This document shows, in pieces, positions 32,973-41,747 of a stretch of DNA of 64,000 nt. The DNA is from Streptomyces inusitatus (GTDB lineage: Bacteria; Actinomycetota; Actinomycetes; Streptomycetales; Streptomycetaceae). The notes beneath the pieces are model-generated. The model searched no databases. It was given only the letters and a program-made list of their open reading frames with translations, and had not been told where the DNA came from. A program made the translations under genes and the position numbers. The DNA is taken from the NCBI RefSeq assembly GCF_014651115.1, contig NZ_BMWG01000003.1, positions 19,675 to 83,674 of the forward strand, given 5' to 3'. Numbering within the stretch: the stretch's first letter is position 1; each line of letters opens with the position of its first letter.

Positions 32973-33806
32973 TCAGTCGGTGCACAGCTTCACCCGCACG
33001 GCGGCGGCCCGGCAGCAGGCGATCTCCACGACGAACGTCCGCTCCGCGAGGACGCGCCGGTCATTCGTCCGGATGTTGACGCTCTGCCGGTCCTCGTCGG
33101 GCACCGGCACCACTTGCTCACGGCGGATCCGGATCGGGCTGGTGGCGTACAGCCACGCCTCCCCCGGGTCGGCGGGGGTGCAATCCGGCGGGCCGAGGTT
33201 GACCGCGTAGCCGGCTCCGAGGATCACGCAGTTCCCGAGCAAGGTGCGGGGGGTGCCGTCGATCAGGCGGACGGCGTTGCAGCAGCCGAGGAGCGCGGCG
33301 GCACCGGCGGGGACGTGGAGGACGCCGGTGCCGCCGTACTCGGTGCCCAGCCAGCCCTCCAGAGCGCCAATGCCCTGGACGACCGAGATCGCGCCGGCGG
33401 CCGGGGTCTGGTCCTCGGCGATCGTGCACAGGACTTCGCGCAGGAGCCACTCCTCCAGGGCGCGCTGCTCCCCCATCCGCAGAGTCTCGGCGGCGTGGGC
33501 GCGCGCCTCGGCGAAGGACAGGCCCATGGTGGAGCACTCGGCCCCCGCGTAGATGGTGACGGGCGCGGCGGTACAGAACCCGGGCCGGAAGAAGTCCTTC
33601 GGCGGGACGACACCGGGGGACTCGTCGTCATCGGGGCACCATGTGGTGTCATGCGCCTCCGCGCAGGACAGGGGACGCCACTCGGTGCCCAGCAGCTCGT
33701 GCGGATCCGTGGCGTCGATGATCGTCGTGCAGCCGGACAGGATGCCGTGCGGCAACGGCTCGCCCGGCACGGCCTCGACGTACCGGCGCAGACCGGCTGA
33801 GGGCAT
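32973..33806 (-). CDS. Capsid-associated structural protein of unknown role
   Basis: A 277-aa protein placed directly after the major capsid gene. It has an acidic N-terminal third with several cysteines (SGCTTII, LSCAEAHDTTWC) and a helical middle (MGLSFAEARAHAAETLRMGEQRALEEWLL). The C-terminal beta region ends with NIRTNDRRVLAERTFVVEIACC. The LAERTFVVEIA stretch resembles the end of HK97-fold capsid proteins, so it may be a paralogue or a decoration protein. ATG 33806 follows AGGAGGCGTC. Confidence 0.62.
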   Translation of the reverse strand: MPSAGLRRYVEAVPGEPLPHGILSGCTTIIDATDPHELLGTEWRPLSCAEAHDTTWCPDDDESPGVVPPKDFFRPGFCTAAPVTIYAGAECSTMGLSFAEARAHAAETLRMGEQRALEEWLLREVLCTIAEDQTPAAGAISVVQGIGALEGWLGTEYGGTGVLHVPAGAAALLGCCNAVRLIDGTPRTLLGNCVILGAGYAVNLGPPDCTPADPGEAWLYATSPIRIRREQVVPVPDEDRQSVNIRTNDRRVLAERTFVVEIACCRAAAVRVKLCTD

Positions 33807-33832
33807 GACGCCTCCTGGGCATGGGGGTTGGG

Positions 33833-33872
33833 GCGCGGCGGGGCCAGGGGTGGGTCACCGGCCGCGCCGCGC
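33833..33872 (-). terminator. Hairpin after the major capsid gene
   Basis: GCGCGGCG (33833-33840) pairs with CGCCGCGC (33865-33872) in the 80-bp gap after the capsid stop. The loop is long and there is no T run, so it may only tune relative capsid expression. Confidence 0.4.
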
Positions 33873-33885
33873 GGTCAGGGGGCGG

Positions 33886-35532
33886 TCAGGCAGCGGGGCA
33901 GGTCAGCAGGGTCTGCGCGCCGGTCTCACCGGACGGGCAGACGGGGACGGTGACGACGCGGGTGTCGATCGACCGGTCCACCAGGGCCACGCACTCCTCG
34001 CTGAAGAGCGCGGTGTAGTCGTTGGTCACAAACTTGGTGGAGTCGTGGACGACGCCGAGGTTGACCTCTTCGCCGCGGCCGATCTGGAGCTGGCCGGCCG
34101 GGTACATGAGGAACTGCACCGAGGTGGGCCAGTCGACAGCCGGGGTGGGGCCACCGATCTCTGCCGGGACTGCGGGCGGGAGGGCGCGGGCCCACTGGAT
34201 CCGGGTGTTGATGGCGGTGTACGGCTCCTGGACCATGGCCGCAGTGACCTCGTCGGGCTTGATGCCGTTGCGGCGCGCGAGGTCCGTGAAGAACAGATTC
34301 CTCGTCCACCAAGGGAAGACGACCTCAATCGCGGTTCCCTCACAGAGGCTGTGGCGCTCGATCAGGTCGGCGGTCTGGAGCGCGACGGCTCCGTACACGG
34401 CCGCCATGGCACCCCAGGTGGCGGCGATGGTGACCGGGGTGGCAGTGGCGACCGCAGCGGCGAACAGCTCCTGGCGGAGCCGGATCTCGTGTGCGGTGAT
34501 CGCGTTGCGGGTGTACCAGTCGACCAGCTCCGGGAAATGCCTTTGCGTCAGGATGCCTGCTTCGAGGCAGACGCCGACCGCCTCACAGCGGACCTCAGTG
34601 GGCTCCGGGCACGGGATCTTGAAGCAGGGCTTGGTTGAGCCCGCGATGTCGTCGGCCTCGGTGTGCACCCAGGTCATGGCGGCGACATCGAGGCTCAGCG
34701 GCTTGAAGTACCGCAGCCCGCCGCGCGCGAGCTGGATTTCCGGGGCGTCCCACAGCATGTCCGGGCACGCGGTGTCGATCAGGTCGTACACAGTCTCGGA
34801 CGGGGCGCACCAGCCGCCGGAGGCCACGAGGTCCTTCTGCGGAAGGCGTCGCTGGTCGGCCGCGCGCATCGCGACCGTGGTGCCCTCCGGTGCGGAGGAG
34901 GAGTCGGTGACGATCAGCTCCGGCGGGTACGGATGCCGGTAGCTGATCACCTGGCCGACGCCGCCGCCGGCCGTCTTGAGGGCGTTGGCGCGGGCGATGA
35001 TGCCGGAGGTGACCGCGCCGAAGTCGATCCGCTGGCCGGGGGTGAAACCCGGGACATCGACGGCGGCGGTGATCTCCGTGGTCGGCGCGGGCGGCGGCGG
35101 CAGGACGCTGGGCTGCCGGCGGCGGATGCCGGACAGGTCCAGGGCCGGGCGCTGCACCACCGCCGCAGCAGTCGCCGCAGCGGGCATCGGCTCCGGAGCG
35201 GGAGCCTGCGCGGGAACGGTGGGAGGCTCTTCGTCGGCCGCCGCCGTGGTCTCTTCCGGCGCGGGGTCAGGCTCGGGGTCTGCGCCTCGGATCTGGGCGG
35301 CGAGGGCGTCGATCTCAGCGGCGGCGGCCTCCGCAGCCTGGTGGCGGGCGGCCTGCTCGGTACGGATGTCATCGACGCAAGTCGCCAGGGCCCGCAGGGA
35401 CTCCAGGTCCCCGGGGGTGACCGTGGTGGACTGGGAGGTCGCGTCGAACGCGCTGACTGCGCCGGCGAGCGCGTCGTTGAGGCTGTCGTCGCTGAGGGCC
35501 TTGATGTCTTCTGGGATCTCGAATGCGGCCAT
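33886..35532 (-). CDS. Major capsid protein with N-terminal scaffold-like domain
   Basis: A 548-aa protein. Residues ~1-95 are charged and helical (coiled-coil-like, ATCVDDIRTEQAARHQAAEA) and resemble a delta/scaffolding domain. A Pro/Ala linker follows (~90-150), then an HK97-fold-like region from ~170: VISYRHPYPPELIVTDSSSA, DKVASGGW-type PQKDLVASGGWCAPSET and YFKPLSLDVAAMTWVHTEAD. The C-terminal DYTALFSEECVALVDRSIDTRVV is typical of actinophage capsid proteins. The linker is a likely prohead-protease site. Preceded by late element copy 8. Confidence 0.88.
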   Translation of the reverse strand: MAAFEIPEDIKALSDDSLNDALAGAVSAFDATSQSTTVTPGDLESLRALATCVDDIRTEQAARHQAAEAAAAEIDALAAQIRGADPEPDPAPEETTAAADEEPPTVPAQAPAPEPMPAAATAAAVVQRPALDLSGIRRRQPSVLPPPPAPTTEITAAVDVPGFTPGQRIDFGAVTSGIIARANALKTAGGGVGQVISYRHPYPPELIVTDSSSAPEGTTVAMRAADQRRLPQKDLVASGGWCAPSETVYDLIDTACPDMLWDAPEIQLARGGLRYFKPLSLDVAAMTWVHTEADDIAGSTKPCFKIPCPEPTEVRCEAVGVCLEAGILTQRHFPELVDWYTRNAITAHEIRLRQELFAAAVATATPVTIAATWGAMAAVYGAVALQTADLIERHSLCEGTAIEVVFPWWTRNLFFTDLARRNGIKPDEVTAAMVQEPYTAINTRIQWARALPPAVPAEIGGPTPAVDWPTSVQFLMYPAGQLQIGRGEEVNLGVVHDSTKFVTNDYTALFSEECVALVDRSIDTRVVTVPVCPSGETGAQTLLTCPAA

Positions 35533-35562
35533 GGCCGGGCACTCTCCAGTGATGGATTGAGT

Positions 35563-35627
35563 GCCCGGCCCACAACCAGCGGCTCGCAGGGTCGCGCTCC
35601 AAGGAGTGATTCCCCGCGTTCAGCATA
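35563..35627 (-). promoter_or_regulatory. Late promoter/leader element, copy 8 (capsid), with insertion
   Basis: The conserved leader AGCCGCTGGTTGTGGGCCGG plus GC is present on the minus strand, but the nearest TAnnnT box (TATGCT, 35622-35627) is 37 nt upstream instead of 5-8. GACCCT lies at the usual distance. This copy may have a longer leader or a weaker box. Confidence 0.65.
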
Positions 35628-35665
35628 GCCCGACAAGATGCCGTATATCCGGCTCGTGTCAAGCG

Positions 35666-35839
35666 TCACGACTTGGAGTGATTGATCTCTTTTGTTCCCG
35701 ATTCGCGGACCGTGCTTCCGGGGTACCGCTTCGACACCGCATTCGCTGTGCCCTCCGATGAGGAGGTGAACAGCACCTTCCCGGTCCCTTCGGCGACCAC
35801 CTCGAACCGGTTCCGCTTCTTGCCGCAGGAGCAGGGCAT
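35666..35839 (-). CDS. Small cysteine-containing protein before the capsid gene
   Basis: A 57-aa basic protein starting MPCSCGKKRNRFEVV and containing VLFTSSSEGTANAVSKRYPGS. Proteins of this length and pattern recur next to capsid genes in actinophages (DUF7196-like), with no known role. ATG 35839 overlaps the polyprotein stop (TGATG), so it is co-translated with the protease. A paired cysteine (CSC) could bind metal. Confidence 0.7.
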   Translation of the reverse strand: MPCSCGKKRNRFEVVAEGTGKVLFTSSSEGTANAVSKRYPGSTVRESGTKEINHSKS

Positions 35840-38800
35840 CACACACCACCTCTCGTCGGGGTACCGCTGGCCGCGAGGGCAAGCCGGGCCGGGCCGATCG
35901 ACCATGCAGTCAGGCGCTCCAGCTCGGCGCGCGCCTCGGCCTCGTGCTGGTCCTGGCGGCGGCTCAGCGCGGCCAGGAGGGTATCGAGGGACTGATCGCT
36001 CATCACCTCGCCCATGCCGGACAGTGTCCGGACACCGGTGTCCGGGCTGTCCGGACGATGTCCGGGCAGGTCAGCACCAAAGCGCGGTACCGGAGCGGAC
36101 AATGTGTCCGGGGTGTCCAGGGCCACGGCGGCTGACGCCGCGAGCGCGAGGTTGGAGCGCTCGGTCACCGTGCTGGCGAGCAGTGGAGAGGAGTGCGCCG
36201 GCACCGGGACGGAGAGCACCGCGCGCAGCTCGTACCGGCCGCCTCTCTTCCTCATGTGGTAGCTCGGCTGGCAGTCCTGGAATACCCTGCGGTCCCACTC
36301 GGAGAGCCAGGGGGCGGCAGCACCGGAGAACCACATGCCGCCCGAGTTGATCCCGACGGTGACGATTCCGGCAACCGTGCGGGTGTCGTCGAACTGGCAG
36401 GCACTCGTTTCACATTCCGCGCCGTCGCGGTGATGGCCCACATTCATGGTGAACGCGCCTGTCCTGACGGTGCGGCCGTCATCCAGCTCGAACCGGGTCC
36501 GCAGGAAGTGAGAGAGGTCGATCCGGCCCAAAGATTCGAGGGTGACCTTGCCCGGCATTCCGGCGTGCGGTTCGCCCTTGCGCGCCACCCATCCGTAGAT
36601 CCGGCCTGCCGCGTAATGCACGCCTCCGGACCCGGGCGGCAGCTCGGCCGCGGTGGGCTCGCGGAACCATGCCGCGGGCATCGGCGGCAGGTCGCGCATC
36701 GCGGTCCAGGCCGACGCCGTCATCTCATCGTCCGCATCCTCGTCGTCCCACGGGGGCCGGATCGAGGGGTCGTCGTACGCCTCCGCGAGCCGTTCGTACA
36801 GCTCTTCCACTCGGTCGTGGATCTCCTCGCGGTCCTCCGGCGGCAGGTCGACGCCGCCCATCGCACCGTCGAGGACGCCCGCGATCGCGTACACCGCGTG
36901 GGCGACGATGTGCAGCTCGCCGTCGAAGACGTCGGCGAACCCGAGCTTGTACGCGGCGAGGGTCGCCGGGTCGGCCTCCGGATCCCTGTAGAGGAAGGCC
37001 GCACCGAGCTTGGCCGCGTCCACCACGTCATCGTCGCCGGTGGCCCAGGCGAGGACCTTGCTCTTCGCCGCGTCGCCGTCCCACGGAGTGTCAGGGTCGT
37101 CGTGGACGGGGAGGTCGAGGTCGCCGGACATCGCAGCGGCGAGGACGCCCTCGGGGAGCGTCGACCCGGCTCCGACGTAGAGGCCGGGGGCGAGGCGGAT
37201 GATCCGGCCGGCGCGGGCGGCGCGGGTGAGGTGCCCGCGCACGGTCTCCATGCGCATGCCGAGCGCACGGGCGATCTCGCGGGCACCGACCGCGACCGGG
37301 GCGGACTGGACGTAGCGGACGACGTGCATGTGGGCGTCGCTCGGCCCGGCGGCGGAAGCGGTCTGCTCTTCACCGGGATCGTCGAGGACGATGCGGGCCT
37401 TGTCGTAGGCGGGCATCGCCACGAGGGTGGCACCGCGCAGGCGAGCCCGGGTGACCCTCAGCAGCAGGTCGCCGGAGTTCTCGCGGTGAACGACGGTGCC
37501 CCGGCTCGTGTCGTCGGGGTCGCCGGCGGCGGCAGTGAGCGCGCCGGTCCCGGCGAACGCGGCGTGCACAGCAGCGGCCGGGAGGCTGCCGTCCGGGCCG
37601 GTAATGAGCTGGACGGTCGTCGCCGCGCGGGAGAGCGCCACGCCGGACGCGGTCCAGTCCCCGGCCGTCGTAGCGGTGAGCGCCCACGCGCCGTCGTTCA
37701 GGCGCATGAGCGACGCGGAGGAGAGCGAGGCGACGGCCTGGACGTCGTCGAGTTCGCCGTCGTCGGGGTCGGCTCTGTTGACGAACTCCACCGAGACGTC
37801 GTCCAGGTCCACGCTGACGCCGAGCGGCGCGCCCTCCTCCAGCAGCATCAGCGCGTCCGCCCCGGCCGGCCTGTTGGTGTAGAGGACGCCGGTGCCGGGG
37901 ATGCGGTCGCCGTCCCGGCCGACGGTCTGAATCGCCCCGGCGAGTTCAGCGCCCTGGTGGCCGCTCAGCATCTCGTCGGCGTACTGAAGCGGCCACGGCC
38001 CGCTGTCCCAGTAGAGCGCGCCCGGGGCGAAGACCCTGCCGTCGCCGGTCTCCGTGTTCTCGAACGCGAGGGCGGCGTCGCCGGGGGTGGACCAGGCGCG
38101 TGCCGTCATCTCGGGGGCCCGGACCGGATGGTCGTCCTCTACTGGAGGGAGGCCGAGCGGGATGTCGGTGTAGTCGCCCGCGAACCCGACTCTCAGCCGG
38201 TCGAACCGGATCGGTCCCAGGCGGTCGTTGAGAGCCGTGAGGAGGGTCTCGTCGCGGGAGTAGGCGGCGCAGACGTGCGGCTGCCACGGCGTGTGCTGGG
38301 CAGGAAGAGCCGGCTGATCGTGCATGTCCTCCAGGGCATGGACAGCCGTCCAGTGGGCGCTGCTGAGGGTGGGGGCGTCCGGCGGCCGGTCGGGGTCATC
38401 GCCTACGGACCACACCCAGCACGGCTCGTCGCGGTCGGCGTTCCACTGGTTCGCGCCGAACGCCCGGCCGTAGATCGGATCATCCCCGAGACCGTGACCT
38501 TCGCCCTGATCGAGGAGGCAGTCGATCAGGCCGGAGCGCTGCTCTGCGCTCCAGTCGGCTGCCTCGCCGAGGTAGAAGAGCGTGAGGTGCAGCTCGTCGG
38601 CGGGGGTCGCACCGGGGGCGGCGAGGGCCAGGCGCTCGATGTCCTCCGGGCAGGGGACGAGCGCGATCATCGCGCCCGTGTGACCGTCGCCGGCGGCGGT
38701 CACGGTGTCGGCTGTCTCCACACTGCTCTCCTCTGATTCGAAGACGTGTCCCCGGACAGGATCCTTCGGTTCGTAGGCAGATGCTCGGTTTTCAGGTGCA

Positions 38801-39558
38801 ACTGTAAGGCGGCAGCGGCAGTTGATGACTAGCTCTGGCGGCGCGGTCGGATCGCCGGGGGCCTGCATCGGCACGCCGCCGACAACGAACGGGTCGGCCA
38901 GGAGCTGAAGCTGCCCGTCGACCTGGTCATGGGCGCTCCGGACCCGGTCGTCGTGCCGGGTCACCCACTGCTTCACCAGCGGCCGGTCGGGACCGGACAG
39001 GGCCTGCGCGGCGGCCAGAGTCGCTGTGTTCCATGCCCGGGTGGATTCCGTCATCCCGATCCGCTCCTCGCGGCCGGGGCCAAGCTGCGCTCCCTCCCGG
39101 CTGAACGCGTCCCGCAGCCGCGCGCGGAGCTGGTCGACATCCTCACCGGCGTCGACACCGGCCGCGAGTTCCCGGCGCGCGGCCTCCGCGAGACGGTCCC
39201 CGACCGCGCGCAGCAAGTGCTCCGTGGTCTCCACGTATCGGCCGATCCCGTCCGGGAGAGGCCGGCCGTCGTCGTAGCGGCCGGGGAGGTTGTCCCAGCC
39301 CTCCGGGAGTTCGGTGTCGAGGTCTTCGGCGGTGACCTCGGCCGCGGTCTCCGCGACGCCGAGGAAGCGGCGGACGAGGCCAGAGATCCGGGCACCCCAC
39401 ATGCGGCCGATCCGCCCGACGGAGAACCTCGCCGCCACCAGCTCGGTCGCGTCCCTGACCGCGTCGGCGAACTCGTCCGCCGTGGCAGTGAGGGCCTCCG
39501 CGACCGCTGCGGCGACGGTTTCCTCGGCCTGGGTGATCTGGCTGTCACGATCCGGCAC
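35839..39558 (-). CDS. Capsid polyprotein: MuF-like + 2H phosphoesterase-like + prohead protease + winged-helix-like region
   Basis: A 1239-aa fusion. Residues ~160-255 match the MuF minor head domain (VTRHDDRVRSAHDQVDGQ, then PPELVINCRCRL). Residues ~295-468 resemble 2H phosphoesterases (2'-5' RNA ligase-like), with HLTL at 324-327 and HVCA at 428-431. Residues ~485-740 look like a capsid maturation protease (TGDGRVFAPGALYWD, RGATLVAMPAYDKARIVL). A helix-turn-helix-like part follows (VGAREIARALGMRMETVRGHL), then ~380 residues of unknown role. Fusion of head assembly and protease domains is known in actinophages; the 2H insert is the odd part. GTG start. Confidence 0.82.
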   Translation of the reverse strand: MPDRDSQITQAEETVAAAVAEALTATADEFADAVRDATELVAARFSVGRIGRMWGARISGLVRRFLGVAETAAEVTAEDLDTELPEGWDNLPGRYDDGRPLPDGIGRYVETTEHLLRAVGDRLAEAARRELAAGVDAGEDVDQLRARLRDAFSREGAQLGPGREERIGMTESTRAWNTATLAAAQALSGPDRPLVKQWVTRHDDRVRSAHDQVDGQLQLLADPFVVGGVPMQAPGDPTAPPELVINCRCRLTVAPENRASAYEPKDPVRGHVFESEESSVETADTVTAAGDGHTGAMIALVPCPEDIERLALAAPGATPADELHLTLFYLGEAADWSAEQRSGLIDCLLDQGEGHGLGDDPIYGRAFGANQWNADRDEPCWVWSVGDDPDRPPDAPTLSSAHWTAVHALEDMHDQPALPAQHTPWQPHVCAAYSRDETLLTALNDRLGPIRFDRLRVGFAGDYTDIPLGLPPVEDDHPVRAPEMTARAWSTPGDAALAFENTETGDGRVFAPGALYWDSGPWPLQYADEMLSGHQGAELAGAIQTVGRDGDRIPGTGVLYTNRPAGADALMLLEEGAPLGVSVDLDDVSVEFVNRADPDDGELDDVQAVASLSSASLMRLNDGAWALTATTAGDWTASGVALSRAATTVQLITGPDGSLPAAAVHAAFAGTGALTAAAGDPDDTSRGTVVHRENSGDLLLRVTRARLRGATLVAMPAYDKARIVLDDPGEEQTASAAGPSDAHMHVVRYVQSAPVAVGAREIARALGMRMETVRGHLTRAARAGRIIRLAPGLYVGAGSTLPEGVLAAAMSGDLDLPVHDDPDTPWDGDAAKSKVLAWATGDDDVVDAAKLGAAFLYRDPEADPATLAAYKLGFADVFDGELHIVAHAVYAIAGVLDGAMGGVDLPPEDREEIHDRVEELYERLAEAYDDPSIRPPWDDEDADDEMTASAWTAMRDLPPMPAAWFREPTAAELPPGSGGVHYAAGRIYGWVARKGEPHAGMPGKVTLESLGRIDLSHFLRTRFELDDGRTVRTGAFTMNVGHHRDGAECETSACQFDDTRTVAGIVTVGINSGGMWFSGAAAPWLSEWDRRVFQDCQPSYHMRKRGGRYELRAVLSVPVPAHSSPLLASTVTERSNLALAASAAVALDTPDTLSAPVPRFGADLPGHRPDSPDTGVRTLSGMGEVMSDQSLDTLLAALSRRQDQHEAEARAELERLTAWSIGPARLALAASGTPTRGGV
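36017..36118. repeat. TGTCCGG repeats within the polyprotein 3' end
   Basis: A cluster of GTCCGGAC-like and TGTCCGG copies lies in the coding sequence for the C-terminal region (LPGHRPDSPDTGVRTLSG). It shares the unit of the intergenic array at 10158-10304, with less regular spacing. Confidence 0.6.
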
Positions 39559-39581
39559 GGCGCACCTCCTTTCGCAGGACG

Positions 39582-39833
39582 TCAGCCACGGGCGGTCGCC
39601 TCCTCGCGGACCGCGAGCAGCGTGGCCTCAGCCCGCTGGAACCCGGCGCGGTCGACGTCGTCGGTGAACTCGAAGGGCTCGCCCGGCGCAGCTTGCAGGA
39701 GCTGCCAGCCGTGGACGTGTCCGTGCTCGTCGAGGTCCAGGGCGAGGGCGAGGCCGCGGGGGTGGAAGACGCTGCGGTTGATCAGCCACAGCAGGCCGGA
39801 TTCAGGCAGCTCGGTCAGCGGGCGCGAGGACAC
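39582..39833 (-). CDS. Small hypothetical protein between portal and polyprotein
   Basis: An 83-aa protein (ELPESGLLWLINRSVFHPRGLALALDLDEHGHVHGW...REEATARG) of a type often found beside actinophage portal genes, with no function known. It overlaps the end of the upstream zinc-ribbon-like gene in another frame. Its stop is 24 bp before the polyprotein start, within the head operon. Confidence 0.7.
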   Translation of the reverse strand: MSSRPLTELPESGLLWLINRSVFHPRGLALALDLDEHGHVHGWQLLQAAPGEPFEFTDDVDRAGFQRAEATLLAVREEATARG

Positions 39834-40044
39834 GGGGGATTCTCCTTGCCGGGAGTGGGCTGTCGGGGTCGTTGCAGATCTCGCACCACGTCCACGTTCC
39901 GGCGGCCGTCACGCCGTCCGGGGTGAGGAGCAGCAGGCCGGCTGTGCAGCGGGTCTGCGCCTTGCAGGACGGGCACCAGTCGGTGCGGACGGCTCCCGGG
40001 TGGAGCACGACGTCGACGGGATAGCGGGTGCCGGGCCGGCTCAT
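39802..40044 (-). CDS. Small zinc-ribbon-like protein
   Basis: An 80-aa protein with two cysteine pairs (CPSCKAQTRC and WCEIC) about 30 residues apart, consistent with one zinc ribbon. ATG 40044 overlaps the portal stop by four bases (ATGA). Such zinc ribbons are common near head genes of Streptomyces phages; the role is unknown. Confidence 0.7.
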   Translation of the reverse strand: MSRPGTRYPVDVVLHPGAVRTDWCPSCKAQTRCTAGLLLLTPDGVTAAGTWTWCEICNDPDSPLPARRIPRVLAPADRAA

Positions 40045-41747
40045 GCCGCCTCACCGAGGCAGGAGCTGAGGATGGTGGGCATCAGGCCGTAGTCGTGGGG
40101 GATGCCCGCGACGATCAGGCTGCGGGTGTAGGAGTCGAGCGCTGCTGTCAGGCAGGCCGGGTCAAGGCCGTACCGGTTGGCAATCTCCGGCGTGCGGGAC
40201 CAGGCACCGTCGAGGAGCCGCCACTGGTCCACTCCCTCCGCAGCTACGGGCAGGAGGGTATGAACGCTGGCCGCCTCGACGTCGCGGAAACTGGCGCGCT
40301 CGGAGCGGGGGCAGGCCGGGGTGCGGCGGAGCGTCTGGCCGGCCACGGTGAGGGCGCTCCAGATCATGCCGTCGGCGGCGGCGAGGAGCCCGTCTCGAAC
40401 TGCGGCCGAGGCGGGGAGCGTGGCGGGTTCCGTCTCGGACTCGTCGACGGGGAGATCCGGGGCTGGGGTGTCGGGGGTCATGTCCTGGGGCTCCTCGGTT
40501 TCGTGGGGGTCAGGGGCATCCGATTCGTCAAACCCGGTTTCCCGGCGCAGGGCCGCCGCCGAGATGGCGTGCCGGTCGTAGACCTGGAGGGCGGTCTCGC
40601 TGCGGTTGGTGCGCACCCGCAGCGGGGCGGTGTCGTACCAGACGAGCCAGCGGTGCCAGTCCGGGTCGCCTTCGGCTTCGAGGATCGGGCGCAGCCACTG
40701 CTGCGTCAGCGCGTACGACACGGTGCCGAGCTTGGGCTCGATGCCGAGACGGATCGCCTCCGCCGTGAGCCCCCACAGTCCCCAGTGGTTCACGTCGCCG
40801 AGGCCGAGGAGGATTTCGGCGGGGATCTCCAGGCCGGTCGCGAACCTGCGGATGGCCTCTTCGCGGAGCTTCAGGGCGAGTTCGTCGAAGTCGGACTCGA
40901 AGCGGATCAGTTTGAAGTCGCCGATCGTGTCGGCCGGGACTTCGAGGATGATCGGCACCGTGGCTGCGGCGCTCTCAGGGTCACGGATCGCCGTCTCGGC
41001 GATCGCCATGAACACCTCGATCAGATCGTCCTCGCCTCCGTTCTGGGTTCCGGTTACGGGGAACCGGGTGCCCTTGGGGACGAGGAGCACGCCACGGCCC
41101 GTGATGCGGGACCTGGCGATGGCCTTCACGGCCGCGTTCAGCAGGAGGAGTTCCTCCAGCAGCTCCAGCGACGAGCGCACCGGCGAGTCGGCTTCGATCG
41201 ACCGCTCCGGGTCGGGCTCCCACACACGGATCGCCACCGGCCCGTCGGGGTCCATGGCGTCCGGGTCGCCCTCGGGGACCGGAATGTCCTCGCCGTCGAT
41301 CTCCGCGACCAGCTTCCCGGACTGCTGCCGCACCTCCTGCACGGACAGGACGCGCCAGTCGTGCCCGTCCTCCGGCGCGTACGGGGACAGGACTTCGCTG
41401 TTGGGGCGGACGACGATCCAGCCCTCTCCGGGGATCGTCAGGTGCTTCCCGAATGCGCCGAGGAGCTTCGACTGGCCGTCGGGGCCTCCGGCGATCTGGG
41501 CGACGATCTCAGCCGCGCGGTGGTTGTCGGGGGCGGGTTCGATCGTGCCGTCGTCGGCTCGCCGACCGGCGTAGAGCCGGGCGCCGGCCATCGCGTTCCC
41601 GATCCACGAGGCCGCGAACCGCACCTCGGGGACGGCGTGGTACATGTCGTAGGCGCGGAGCTGCCACGACTGGTCCCCCACGCCGCGACCCCGGATCTTC
41701 CGGGAGGTGTAGCGGGATGCTGAGGCGCTGAGGTCCTGGGCGGTCAT
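40041..41747 (-). CDS. Portal protein
   Basis: A 568-aa protein forming the dodecameric DNA entry ring at one head vertex. Supporting features: position between terminase and protease/capsid; N-terminal AYDMYHAVPEVRFAASWIGNAM; a helical stem region (SLELLEELLLLNAAVKAIARSR); and PAEILLGLGDVNHWGLWGLTAEAIRLGIEP with WLRPILEAEG, both typical of actinophage portals. ATG 41747 overlaps the DUF1360 stop (TGATG). The longer frame to 41918 is a shadow. Confidence 0.92.
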   Translation of the reverse strand: MTAQDLSASASRYTSRKIRGRGVGDQSWQLRAYDMYHAVPEVRFAASWIGNAMAGARLYAGRRADDGTIEPAPDNHRAAEIVAQIAGGPDGQSKLLGAFGKHLTIPGEGWIVVRPNSEVLSPYAPEDGHDWRVLSVQEVRQQSGKLVAEIDGEDIPVPEGDPDAMDPDGPVAIRVWEPDPERSIEADSPVRSSLELLEELLLLNAAVKAIARSRITGRGVLLVPKGTRFPVTGTQNGGEDDLIEVFMAIAETAIRDPESAAATVPIILEVPADTIGDFKLIRFESDFDELALKLREEAIRRFATGLEIPAEILLGLGDVNHWGLWGLTAEAIRLGIEPKLGTVSYALTQQWLRPILEAEGDPDWHRWLVWYDTAPLRVRTNRSETALQVYDRHAISAAALRRETGFDESDAPDPHETEEPQDMTPDTPAPDLPVDESETEPATLPASAAVRDGLLAAADGMIWSALTVAGQTLRRTPACPRSERASFRDVEAASVHTLLPVAAEGVDQWRLLDGAWSRTPEIANRYGLDPACLTAALDSYTRSLIVAGIPHDYGLMPTILSSCLGEAA

